Shown: one piece after another, positions 13,201-24,010 of the stretch
How positions within the stretch are numbered: position 1 is the first letter of the stretch
How the letters are laid out: each line of letters starts with the position of its first letter
DNA from: Edolisoma coerulescens
Taxonomy: Eukaryota; Chordata; Aves; Passeriformes; Campephagidae
Assembly: GCA_013397115.1 (NCBI GenBank)
Contig: VWZW01007179.1
Location: 492,579 to 556,578 of the forward strand
Direction: 5' to 3'
DNA: 64,000 nucleotides
The notes under the pieces: generated by a model
The model's database searches: none
Seen by the model: only the letters and a program-made list of their open reading frames with translations
Told to the model about the DNA's origin: nothing
Program-made: the position numbers and the translations under genes

Positions 13201-14398
13201 TTCCCACCTCCTTCTCAATATTTCTTTAGTATTTCTTACTATTTCCCTGTTTGCCAGGGAAATTTGCCTTTTAGACCTAGGTCTGCTCATAAACTGTCGA
13301 TTAAAGATGATTATTTTCTAACAGTGACCGTGGAAAAATAGAATGACAAAAACTGTTACGAACTCCCCTTGCACTTCTGGAAATGTCTTCCCCTCCTTTC
13401 TAGTTGCTGTTTTGTATCTTCTGTTTCCTGCTTGGATAAAAGCAGCTAAGGCAAAGGCCTTGCTCGTGTGAGAGGAGCTGTACAGAGGCAGAGCACTCTC
13501 AGTTCACTGTCTCTGTGCTCTGCCCACACTCCTCTCACAGCTCTCAATCACCCTTTTTCAGTAATTGCATTAACTCAGTGCAATAGTCTGACAAATTCCC
13601 AGACGAGTCATTATTTTTCCCCTTTCATGGCTGTGTTTGTAGGAGCACACTGCGGTGAGAAGTTAATTCTACATCCACGCTAAATTAGTTGTGTTGGTTC
13701 TTTTTTTTTTTTTTTTCCCCCTCAAATGTTCTGTTTCAGAACTGCAAAGTAAGAGTTTATCTAGAGGTGAGACTGCTGTGTCATTGTGGGCACAGTATTC
13801 CTTTGCTTGGCAGCTGAATAATAAGTTCTATATCTATGGAGAGGGTGGTTCAGGTTATGGAGGGTTTAGGCTTGTGCAGTGGGAGATCTGCTTTCTTCAG
13901 TTGCTGCAGCAGCAAAACATTTCTCCCAATTAATTTTTTTTTTTGTACTTGCCCAGATGCATGAAAAACTGCAAAAAGTAAAGCCATTTCCTAAAAGAGT
14001 GCCCAGCCTAAGCTTGAATGTATGTCAGGAGGAGAAAATAGCAAGTGACAGAACACACTTGGTATGAAAGCCTCCATGACTATGTGGTGTGATTACTGGG
14101 GCAGGTGAAGGAATGGGGTGTTTCCATGAGAGCGTGCTGGATGGAAAACTTGGACAAGAGCTGCTGGGAAAGAGCTTATGCCAGAGATGAGGCATGGTGG
14201 ATCAAATCCAACAGGACACTCGAGGCACTGGGACAGCACCAACAAAGCCTGTGCTGCTCGCTGCGATCGGAACAGCAGCCTGAGAGGGATGGGCTCGGCC
14301 TGAATGCTGCATTGCTTTGATTTTTGTCAATTAAAGCCTGATGCAATTAGATGAAGCCCTTCTCTGCGTGCTTGACACTGCAAGATGCTGAGGAGGCT
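10215..14398. other. Unique non-coding sequence
   Basis: No gene is recognised. The stretch is moderately AT-rich. It contains a GAAAAAA-type purine run at 12190-12212 and a T16 tract at 13701-13716. The 141-codon frame at 12896-13321 lacks family motifs. An AT-rich, motif-rich block at about 12640-12880 could be regulatory, but nothing more can be said from sequence alone. Confidence 0.5.
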
Positions 14399-14502
14399 GG
14401 CCCTGATCCAGCAAAGCACTTAAATGATTCCATTAGTTTAAATGGCTCTACCTGTATGCTTAAAATTAAGCATGCACTTAAGTGCTTTGCTGGGCTGATG
14501 CC
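14399..14502. repeat. Palindromic MITE-like element, 104 bp
   Basis: Two arms form a near-perfect inverted repeat. CCAGCAAAGCACTTAA ends the left arm at 14408-14423, and its exact reverse complement begins the right arm at 14478-14493. The outer bases extend the match with mismatches (GGC at the very ends). Between the arms, smaller nested inversions remain (CCATTAG...TTAAATGG and CTTAAAATTAAG). This architecture matches an old palindromic amniote repeat known from reptile and bird genomes, related in style to crocodilian Chompy MITEs. The name is tentative but the hairpin is directly visible. Confidence 0.75.
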
Positions 14503-15119
14503 AGTGTGGGCAATGGGTGGCAGGAGCAGATTTTTAGTGACCACCACCACAGCCTTGCTTTGGTTTTTTGCATGCAGGGGAACTGTGAGGTTTCATTTAT
14601 TGCCTCTTTCGGTTGGCTCTCTAGGTTGTGATTTTGATAAAAATAAGTGGCAACAGTAAATAAAACACCCCCAAAAAGTGCTTCTCTCACTGAATTTTTA
14701 CAATGTGCTCTATCAGAAAGTGTCCAGCCAGAGAACTGCTAAACTGAGCCATTCCAGTGAACAACACTGAAGTGTTTGAGGCAGTTAAGCCCAGAGCCCT
14801 GATGCCTTGTAACCAGTGAATGTTTTTTTGGGAGCAGTTAAAGGCCATTATTTGAAATGTCTGGTGTTCTTGACAGAGTGAAGGCCACATAGCCAGATGT
14901 CTAATGACATCCTTGGATTAAATGGAGTCTGTGTATAACTGTGATAAAAGTATATCATAAAGTACTGTAATTATAATCACAAGGTTTATATGCTGTTCTT
15001 AAAAAAAATCCCAAGGCAGTGTTAATTCAGAATTTAACACATCCACGAAATCTGGAAACTTAGAGATCGTATAGGTGCATGACTTTATGGAGAAATTTGA
15101 GCTGATTTACCCTAAATTA

Positions 15120-15500
15120 AAGAAAATGGGCTTGGAAGAGACCTGAGGAGTTCACTTAGTTCATCTGCCTCTTTAAACCACCAACACCACCTATTCCCCA
15201 GTGTCCCTAAGCTATCTGTTTCAGGACATAACAGTCTTTACCATTAGAAAGTATTTCCTGATGTCTGAATTGAATTTCCCTAGATGTAATTTTATCTCAT
15301 TATTCTTTGTCTAACCTACCACGCACATGAAGAATAGATTATTCCCTTCCCATATGCAGCATCCTTTTACAGCAGTCTCAGGGCAGTGCTGAGCTACTGC
15401 TCCTCCTGTGATTCTTCCTGATTGCCTAATTTTTTTTTCCATGTGCACACTTCTCTCACTTCCATCCCTCTAGGATCTCACTCTGGACAACCACCTGTGA
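15120..15500 (-). mobile_element. Ancient CR1 retroposon fragment (3' end)
   Basis: Reading the + strand, the sequence begins with GGGCTTGGAAGAGACCTGAG and continues through TTCATCTGCC, CCACCAACACCACC, CATTAGAAAGTATTTCCTGA and GAATTTCCCTAGATG to AGCAGTCTCAGGGCAG. This is the order of blocks in the reverse complement of the CR1 3' region in old amniote CR1 subfamilies, so the element lies on the minus strand with its 3' end near 15120. Divergence is high and the left-hand edge of similarity, 15430-15500, is vague. Confidence 0.7.
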
Positions 15501-17570
15501 GGGACAAAGAAAGGAGCTGAGACTGTGCTCCTGGGGTTTTAGGCAGCAGGAAAGGCTGGAGGGTAGAAAAAATCGTGCATCTCTGCCTTTTGCTGGATCT
15601 CACCAGAGTACCTGAGTGCAGAGTCCCACTGTACGAGCTGGTGCATGTGACTTCATTGTGATGGCTTTTTTTTTAATTAGAGAAACATCTGATTATCAAA
15701 CTTCTGATTTCTTTCACTTCGCAGCAAGTGAAGGATGACACAAAGCTGTGGTCAGAGGCGGCTGTTGCTGACAGGTCTGTGTTTTGCTGGGAAGCTGGGT
15801 GGTGGATTTGCCTTCCTGCTCTTTCTGGGTGACTGCTGGCTCCCTCCTCACAAAGGAGGCTCAGTTCTAAGGCTGACTTTTGATTCTGTTGGGCACCAGA
15901 CAAAAGGCCAAGGCTGCTGCAGTTCATGAGCCATGCTGCAATTTTTGCAAGCTTTGGCTGGTCAGCTCTTAGACCAAGACCTTGAGGGGAGTTGTAAAAC
16001 AGGAATAAAGAAGTCAAGCAACTCCTGAAAGCTTCCTGCACTTCTTTAGCTCAAATCCAAGAAAGACTATTTCAGGCTTGGGAAGTTTCAGTTACATTCC
16101 AGTGATTGATTTTTTTTTTTTATTTTTCCACTAAGGATCAGGTTTTCTTACCAGCTTGGCACACTTCATAACCCTATCTCAGCATTTGGGCACACTTCAG
16201 ATGCAGAATTTTTTCCTCAGACAGGTCTACCAGCATTAAATATTTCTTTTCCTCAGGAATATCCCCAAGGACAGCCTGTAAACATCAGGAATTCGGAGGG
16301 CAGCTCTTGCACAGCACACTCTTACTGAGCAGCCCTTCCTTCCCTGCGCCGCTGCTCTTTTTAGGATTCCCAAAGCACCTCAGGAAATTTGTGCAGTGCC
16401 CGGCCCTGCCTTCCCTGAGCTCTGATAATGCTCCCGTGGTGACAGATGATCCTCACGTGGGTGCAAAGCCAGTTATATTTACACTCTCCCAGCAGTGCAG
16501 TTGTCACAACTTGTCAGTGGTCGGGGCCGAACGTTTGTGGTTGGTGTAAAGAGATTTTTCTGTTCCAGAATCTGGCGTGTTTAAAAAGGAGCTGGGTGAC
16601 TGTGATTATTAAGATGTAATCAAATGCATTAAGGCAGCTATTTCCTTTGCCATTAATAATGAGAAAGCTGGCAGTATAATCCCCCTTTCGTTCTCTTGTT
16701 TCACTTTTGTGGTGAGAAATGAAATGGAAGCAATCAGGAGCTCCAGGAGCCTTTTGGCACTGTGTATTTTTGTTGTCATAAAAATCATAAAGTAAGTACT
16801 TCTGTCATGTATTTTTAGTTAAAAATTTTGCTGGGGAAAATCTGTCCTTTATCATAGCTCCTAAGTGTTTCCATAAATAAGAATTAGGCTCTTAATTCAT
16901 CGAGATACTCTGGAAAACTCTCCCTTAAACCACACGTGCAGTGTGTCTGTCTCCTTCCCAGGTAATCTTCAGCTTTAGTTTCCTATATGCTATATTTATT
17001 TGTTTACTAAAGCTTGTATCGTTTATTTGAAATTGTCCCGAAGAGTTGAGGGTTTAGAAAATGATAGGTTATAACAATAATTTAAAATCATGTTTAATAC
17101 TTTAACCTGCTGTAGTGCAAAAGTATTTAATAGTCACCAGCTTTTACCTTATAAAGCCTCATCTAAACCTCATGCTCAAAGAGAAATGCTGTAGAAATTA
17201 CCATTTAATACTTGTGTTTGACATGGGCTTATGATGTTTTCTCAGCTGAGGAAAATGAGAAAAACTGAGTTGAAACAGTTGAATTCCATTATCTTTGATT
17301 CTGCTCTTTTTTTTAAAACTGATGATATTCTCAGTTTGTCTAATGACTCCCTCGAGTTTGTTAACCTTTGTAATTATGCCATTTAATTTTTCATCTCTTT
17401 AATCAATTTTCCTAGTAGAATCAAGACAATTTCTTCTTATTCTAGAGTAAGCACCGTGTTCCCACCAGAACATGGAGCTCTAATTAGACCTCCAAGGCTG
17501 AGGTCTTCTGATGTGCTTTGCCAGTGCTGCTCTTAGACTCCTCTGGCTGTAATAACACAGCCTGGGAGGC
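15501..17570. other. Unique non-coding sequence
   Basis: No gene is recognised. Composition is mixed, with a T/A-rich run at about 16108-16126. The 16560-16830 part is listed separately as a candidate regulatory block. Confidence 0.5.
16560..16830. promoter_or_regulatory. Candidate conserved non-coding element
   Basis: The block packs TGATTATTAAGATG, ATCAAATGCATTAAGG, CCATTAATAATG and two CATAAAAATCATAAA-like words into under 300 bases without a repeat signature. Such PBX/HOX/POU-like word density suggests an enhancer-type element. This is inference from composition only. Confidence 0.25.
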
Positions 17571-17603
17571 CTCAAAGGTGACCTGGGACATCTCAAAGGT
17601 GAC
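17571..17603. repeat. Tandem pair of CTCAAAGGTGAC motifs
   Basis: The 12-mer CTCAAAGGTGAC occurs at 17571-17582 and 17592-17603, exactly 21 bases apart. Each contains AAAGGTGA, close to an extended nuclear-receptor half-site (AAAGGTCA). The 21-base spacing is two helical turns. The duplication is certain and its function is unknown. Confidence 0.65.
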
Positions 17604-17635
17604 TCAGTCATGTAGCAGAATTTCTTTATTCTCGC

Positions 17636-17705
17636 TTTCCAAAGCGATGAGTGAAAGGGAAGGTGAAATGACTTGTGCAAGATAAGAGTCCACCATCCAA
17701 AAGTC
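17636..17705 (-). repeat. Possible MIR SINE fragment
   Basis: GATGAGTGAAAGGGAAGGTG followed by AAATGACTTGTGCAAGAT resembles the reverse-complement MIR core series 'gatgaggaaactgaggc ... agaggtgaaatgacttgcccaag'. The match is confined to about 70 bases, so this is tentative. Confidence 0.4.
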
Positions 17706-17720
17706 CTCGTGGTGCGTGGC

Positions 17721-17757
17721 AGGACTCCACTCATTTCAGTGGTTTTGGAGCTGGTCT
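17721..17757. repeat. Possible palindromic MITE half
   Basis: GGACTCCACTCATTTCAGTG, then GTTTTGGAGCTGGTCT, fits the right arm of the same fossil palindromic family as the element at 10151-10214. No left arm is visible, because a MIR-like fragment precedes it. Confidence 0.35.
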
Positions 17758-20700
17758 GAATTGGAGCAAACAAGACTGGGTGGATACATCCTCAAAGGCT
17801 GAATGAGGAAAGTCCTTGAGGTGCACCCAGGCCTTTCTCCTGATTTTGCTTTTGCTGTGCCCATCCCTGGCAGGGATTTCTCACGGTACTTTCACCAACG
17901 TGAAGCCTTAAAATCCCTAGGAACGTGCTCTGTACTCCAATGCTTCTACAGGATCTCAGTTCCTTCTAATTGTTTTCTCATTCTGGGGAGTAAGAGCCTG
18001 GTTTTAGTCCTCTGGCAGGAGCATCCTGCCTGTGTGCACAGCAGCAGCTGAAAGCCCTTTGTTCAAGGACATGAAGGGTTTTTGCCTTGGACCTGTGTGC
18101 CGAGGGTCCCCAAAGCTGCCGGTGTCTCTTTTATGAACTGCTGAGCCTGGGGAGGAGCCCTGACTCCTCGCTCCAGTCCCTCCTGAGGCAGTGCCATGCC
18201 CAAACCCATGGAATGTGGAAATGGCCCCGTTCCCAGCAGCTCCCTCGCTGCTGCCTCCCCACCAGTGCCAAGCTGAAGGTGCCAGGGAGGCCTCGTTCAT
18301 CCCCCGTGTGCCACGGTGCTCTCCTGTGTCTGGGAAGCTGTCAGGATGGCTCCTCCAAGAGAACCATCTCTGTTTCCAGTGATAAATCCTGGGATCCATC
18401 CTTGCTTTCCAGCGGTGCTGGGAACAGGCTGTGGCTGCTCCTCGGGGTGGCAGAGTCGCTCTCCACGCAGTGCCCTGTGCCAGAGCCCCAGCAGGGGAGT
18501 GGTGGGTTGAAAAACTGAGTTGATAGAGTTTTAGGGGCTGGGGAGGGGTTGTGCCTGCAGTCTGCTCCTCCCCAGCCCCTGTGGGTCGTGTCACTGCAGA
18601 GCCTTGGCTCCTGGTGGGCTTTGCTGCCCCTCCTGAGCTGAGAGAAAAGACCCTGCCATGTTTCCAGTCCATCCCAGGTTGCTTTTGTACCACTCGTGTT
18701 CTCTCTTTGCTCCTTGACTCTGCTTTCCCATCCCCTGGAGCTGTTGTAGAGGTGGGATGGGATTTGCAAAGGGATTTTTTTGGGGGTTTTTTTGGAAGAG
18801 ACCATATCCTGTGCCTTACAAGAGAGAAAAAAGCAATGTAGACTCCAAGTCTGTATCACTTGTTGCCTGCACTTGGTTCTCAGTGTGTGGAAGAGCTTTC
18901 TTAGGGACAAGGCCATCCTGTGCTCTGTCAGCCCTGCCCTGGAGGGTTGTACAGAAGTTGTGTCGTCCTTTCAGTGCTGGATTATGAGATGGCTTTGCCC
19001 AGATTTTTGCTGCATGATTGTTTTTCCTCTCCCCAAAACACCAAACTGCCAGCTCTGCCTCTGATGGAGGGGCAAAGGAAAAGTGCTTTTTATTAATTGT
19101 TGCATAGAAAATCAGCTGCAGCACTGCAAGGATGAATTTATCTTCCAGCTCTTTTGGCTTGTACTTTAGTCACACTTTGTCAAACAGACAATGCTCATCA
19201 CTTATATATAAAATCCTTCCAGAGAATGTACAGGTAAGAAGAATACATGTATAATGAAATAACAAGTCTTGGCATTTTCTACAGAAGCAGCCAAACATTC
19301 AGCTGTGATCAGTTTTATTAAGAGAAGAAACTGCTGGAGACAATAGTGTCCCAAATAATTGATGAGAGATGAATTTGGTCTCTGGCTGGTGGCTGTAGTA
19401 AATGTCTCTTGTCTGCTCAGTCCACTTACTGCAGGTGGGAACCCTGGGCAGTGATTAAAGAAGCAAAATATTTTAGGCATAACAGAATGCAGCCATTCTC
19501 CCAGCAAAGTGGACAAAAACAGCTCCACAGGTAGATAAGTGGAAGGGGAAGTGCTTTTATTTGAAGTCCACATTAAATTAGGGAGCTGTTATTTTTGTTC
19601 CTCACCCCTTGCAGCTGAGAGTGAAGCAAAATGATATTTTTGGGATATTGCCTTGTACAGGCTCTGCCCAGCCTCTTCATTGGCACCTCAGGAGCTGGGG
19701 CAGGGAAAGGGGAGATGCCTTCCCTTGGTGGAACTGTGGGGCAGGAGAGGAGGGAAGGTCAGGCACTGCTGCAGAGGAGGGGAGGGAGAGCTCCTGTCTT
19801 GGCTTGCTCCAACTCTGGGTGGTGTTCATGGCCTGGATGTCCTCTCCCAGTGCCAGGGCTGGTCAACCACAGCAGGGCAGGGACAGGGTGTGGGAAGGAC
19901 CCTGCCCAGAGAGGGGGTGCCCTCACAGCCCCTCCCTGCTGCCTGCTCCTGCCACGGAGGTGAGAAAGTCCCAGTGCTCTGCTCGAAATGTGAAGTTGGG
20001 ATTTTTGAGGGCGTTGTGACTGCAGCCTGGGTTACCTGATGTTTTAAAGCCTCCTAGGCAGAGAAAGCCCCCTCGCCTTTCAGCAGGACAGCGTTGGACT
20101 GGAAGGCACTACTGGGGCCAAAGACAGCAGCTATAAATAACTCCTTCAATCTGTGCAAGAAAATGAGTAAATAACAGCACTGTCCTGCAAAAAACACTTA
20201 TGCCTAATGTTTCATTAATGTTTTGCAAACGCTGATAATTGTTTTTATATAATTTAGCACGCTGGGCTCTTCCATCCCCGGAGTTCCTCGCAGATGGGGC
20301 AGTGCATCCCAGAGAGAGCGAGGAGTGTCAGGGCCATCAGCATGTCATTAGAGTTAATGCAGGAGTTGTCCAATGATGCCTGTTTGCTGCCGAAAAGCTC
20401 TGTATTAGCACAAGGCTGCGGAACTGCAACATTCATCACCAGGGAGTATTATTTGAAAAGATCATTTAGTATCTGTCAAGGCTGCTGTAATATTTTTTTG
20501 GCCGAAGAATTTAAGTGGGAAGACTGTGTGTGTGCCTCCACTTCTGATTAATTGTAATCTCACATAATGCACTCCTCAGCTTGACATTTTTAAAGTAAGG
20601 GGTAGGTTGGTTGATTCCTGAAATTAATTATAATTCAGATTTTGGAGTGTGAAAAACGGATAGAGAGCTTTCTATAAACCTTTTAGACACAGCTAGAATT

Positions 20701-22276
20701 TGGACTGATTTATTATGCACTTCTACGATGCTCTGCTGCTCATGGAATGGAATCTTTAGGAATTTATTGCAAGAAAATGGCTCCTTGTCACAAATTTGAT
20801 GCAAGGAGAAGACGGAATTTGTATTTTAATTGCATTTTGATAAGGAAAAACAAAACCAGTCCAGGCCTTGGCCCTTTGTACACCTGATGAACTGAGTCTC
20901 TGGTGTTTCTAACTCAGAGTAAGAAAAAGTTATATCTGCATTACTGCCTGCGTGCAACTTTTAAAAACATAAAAACTGACACATACTGGGTTAGTTTATT
21001 TGCCTTCCCTTGCAGGAATAAACTAGCAAAGTCAAAATATTTCCCGATGCTCCAGCAGGGAGAGACTTTTGTTGGTTCTCCTGCAGGTGTTGCACTCAAT
21101 AATATTTCTAAAGAAATGCATTAAGTGGTCCCCGAGTTCTCCTGAAACAGCAGAGATGGTAACTTCTGAATTAATGCATGCCCCAAATAAAGGTCTGCCC
21201 TGGAGATGGTGGTTTGGCCTGACAGCTGTCTGCACAAGGGGTTAGTGAGAAACAACCATTTCAGACTGCTGTTTTTTTCTGAATCACCTTCCATGTGTAA
21301 ACACGGTGAATTTTATCACACTTAACAATCTTTAACATTTATGAAACAAGTTTCCAGCTAAAGAACCCAATGACACCTGCATGCTCAGAAGTCCAGAAGA
21401 AGGGAGGGGGGGGATAAAATGTGGTGAAATGCTGTCTGGGCTCTTGTAGGATAACTCAGATGTGTGATTTGGATCTAAAGGAATGTTTGTAGCAGTGTGA
21501 TGGGTATCAGTGTATCTCCATCGGGTATCAGTGCCTGGCTGGGAGCTGGGAGCAGATTGTTACTGGAGAACAATAGGGGTTTTTTTCATTAAGCTCGTCC
21601 CTGCTGGCTAAGACAGATAAGAAAGCCTCCTCCCCTATTTGACTCATGCAGTAGATAAGATAAAGATCTATATAGGAGATAAAACTTAAGTGCAGCAGGA
21701 ACTTGGAAGAGACATTTTCTAGGAGAAAAAAAGCTTAGCAGGCGTCAGTTTATAAAAAATAAAATAGGCATAGATTTGTACTGTGCTCTAGTGAAAGCAA
21801 AGCCCAGTTGTTGGCTCAGTGGATTTTCTGTTGGAGACTGGACTGTAACCAAGGCATCATCTGCAGGTCCTAATTCTCCCCTCTGGAGCTTTTGGAGCTG
21901 GGGCAGCTCAGTTTGCTCTGAGACAGCCTTCGTGCCACGTTAACATGTGTGGCAATCATTTGCAAAAACTGCTGACCTTAGCAGGCTGCGAGGCTTGTGT
22001 CTTCTGTGGACGAGTATTTCTTGAATTTCCTTCTTACAGTGAGGTCCAGAAGACCTTTTACAGGTTTATCATTCCTCAGCCTCACCCAGTCGCTGTGGTG
22101 GCAGCATTCCCAGCGACTGGGAGAACTCAACACCAAGCCAGAGGGTTTTTCTTTCCTGGGAACGCTGCCTTTTCAAAGCAGTGACAGAGCAAGAGGAATT
22201 GTCCACTTTTTTTTTTCCCCCTTGAAGAACTTATTTCCATTTTCTCTTAGTTATCTGCACCACTGGTTTCTGCCTA
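17758..22276. other. Unique sequence, GC-rich then AT-rich, no gene recognised
   Basis: From about 18080 to 18760 the DNA is GC-rich, which removes stop codons and yields overlapping long frames (up to 229 codons on the minus strand). These overlap in several frames, start arbitrarily and carry no motif, so I do not call them genes. A second GC-rich patch is at 19650-19980. A short tandem of GGGTATCAGTG lies near 21505-21537. Confidence 0.5.
20200..20660. promoter_or_regulatory. Candidate conserved non-coding element
   Basis: This is an AT-rich, non-repetitive block with many homeodomain/POU/SOX-like words (TTCATTAATG, GATAATTG, GATTAATTGTAATC, AATTAATTATAATTC). A frame of 85 codons is open at 20294-20551 but has no splice sites or family motif. 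An enhancer-like role is inferred from composition only. Confidence 0.28.
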
Positions 22277-22856
22277 TGTGCTGGTTTTGGCTGGGGTAGA
22301 GTTAATTTTCATCACAGTAGCTGGTCTGAGGCTGTGTTTGGGATTTGTGCTGGGAACAGTGTTGGTAAATCAGGGATGTTTTAGTTGGGCAGAGCTCACA
22401 GAGTCAAGGCCTTTCCTGCTCCTCACCCCACACACAGCCAGGAGGATGGGGGTGCACAAGGAGCTGGGAGGGGACACAGCCAGGACAGCTGAGCCCCACT
22501 GACCCAAGGGGTATCCCAGGCCATATGGATGATGCTCTGTGTTTAAATTTGGGGTAAGAAAGTAAAGGGAGACACAGACACGTTCAGAATGATGGTGTTT
22601 GCCTTCCCAAGGCACTGTTACATGGGATGGAGCTCTGCATCCCTGAACACCTGCCTGCCCATGGGAAGTGGTGAATGGATTCCTTGTTTTGCTTTGCTTG
22701 TGGGTGTGGACTTTGCTTTACCTATGAACTGTCTGAGGTTGGGTTGTTGTTTTTTTTTTTAATTTTACCCTTCTGCTTCTCTCCCCATCCCACAAAGGGG
22801 AGAGTGAGGGAGCAGCTGCTTGGGGATGAGTTTCTGTCCGGGGTTAAACCACGGCA
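22277..22856 (+). mobile_element. Solo LTR of an avian ERVL-type endogenous retrovirus
   Basis: The element starts TGTGCTGGTTTTGGCTGG (22277) and ends GGGGTTAAACCACGGCA (22856), giving TG...CA termini and a length of 580 bases. Internal landmarks in order are GTTTGGGATTTGTGCTGGGA, ACAGAGTCAAGGCCTTT, GGGGACACAGCCAGGACAGC, GCCTGCCCATGGGAAGTGGT, CCTTGTTTTGCTTTGCTTG and TTCTCTCCCCATCCCAC, the familiar layout of the avian ERVL LTR. No internal retroviral sequence or second LTR flanks it, so it is a recombined solo LTR. The expected AATAAA-type signal in the middle has decayed. Flanking pentamers GCCTA (22272-22276) and GCGCA (22857-22861) agree at 3 of 5 positions and may be an eroded target duplication. 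Confidence 0.9.
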
Positions 22857-23729
22857 GCGCATTCCCTCCCTCACTGGCTCTCATGAATAAAGATTCCAGG
22901 GACTGTGCTAACACATTTCCCCTCGCTCTGATAGCATATATGGGTCAGATTATATATTGCATTCTGAGTTTGCCTGATGAGCTCTGACTGCAGCACCGAG
23001 GGACAAATAACCCAAATGCAGGCCTGTGTTCCTCTGGTAACTCAGTTGTAGTACACTGCTCATTATGTGGGTGCTTGAGTACCTATCCCTTCATGATTAA
23101 TGATATGCAAAATATAATTTAGGTGTTCCAGTGTCTGCTTTCCCAGGGAATATTTCCCTGCTAGGTGAATAAATTCCTTAGCTTGAATAATGCAGTTACA
23201 ATTCTCATGCTATCTGAGTTTGTGGGGTTTTCTCTACCACCCTCACCTTCATTTAGGTACACTGCAGGTTCTCCCCAGGGGAATTGTATCCTGAAACCTG
23301 GGGTAAACTTCAGAGGAAAAACATCTTCATATTAACTAGATTTAAACAGAACATTGGAGCACATACAAAGCTCTCTATTAAGCAGCTCTATATTGAGTTC
23401 TTGTTAAAAAATGCCCAAAGAACCTTTAAAGGAAAAGAACATATGAACCAAAGGGGTCTTCTGTGCTGGGCAGTGCTTGACTGAGGCAGAGACTTGAGTA
23501 GAAAAGATGATTTGCTCTTGGTTGTGTTGGATGTGCTGCATTTTAGGTGTGTCTGTGTGCTGGAGTCCCTTGCTGCAAGAAAGCTGGGCTGGCAGCAGAT
23601 AACTGATGAGAGGATGAAAGTGAGAGAAAAGAGAAGGGTATTTTGGGTGTGATCATCAGGTATCTTCCAAAATGGATTGTAATAGAAAGTGGCAGAATAT
23701 GCTGGCAATAAAATCCAGAGATGAAGTGC

Positions 23730-24010
23730 TTTCATTTAATCAATTAAGATCGATTAGTGGAATCAAAGGTACAGCATGGGCAGCAGCTAATGCAGAGGTT
23801 AAAGCATTTTATCACTAGTAATTATGAAATTGGCTCAATTTTCTATTTGAAATCCTCATGTTTGCAGTAAGCATTATAAATAATAAAATGATATTATGAT
23901 TTATTTAATATTTATCACCCATCTTAGTTGCTTCAGTAAAATCATACTGTACTTAAAACCGTGAGTTTTTCTCTCTAATTCTAAATAGCCAATTTCCATC
24001 ACCTTTTTGT
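23730..24010. promoter_or_regulatory. Candidate conserved non-coding element
   Basis: The block opens with ATTTAATCAATTAAGATCGA and TTAGTGG. It continues through TAGTAATTATGAAATTGG, CATTATAAATAATAAAATG and ATTTAATATTTATCACCC. Homeodomain- and forkhead-like words are dense and there is no repeat signature. Inference only. Confidence 0.3.

Noticed and set aside
18004..18693. 229-codon open frame on the minus strand
   Set aside because: It lies in a GC-rich patch where several frames on both strands are open at once. It has no family motif and no splice or promoter context, and is explained by low stop-codon density.
22278..22502. 74-codon open frame on the plus strand
   Set aside because: It lies entirely inside the solo LTR, which is non-coding.
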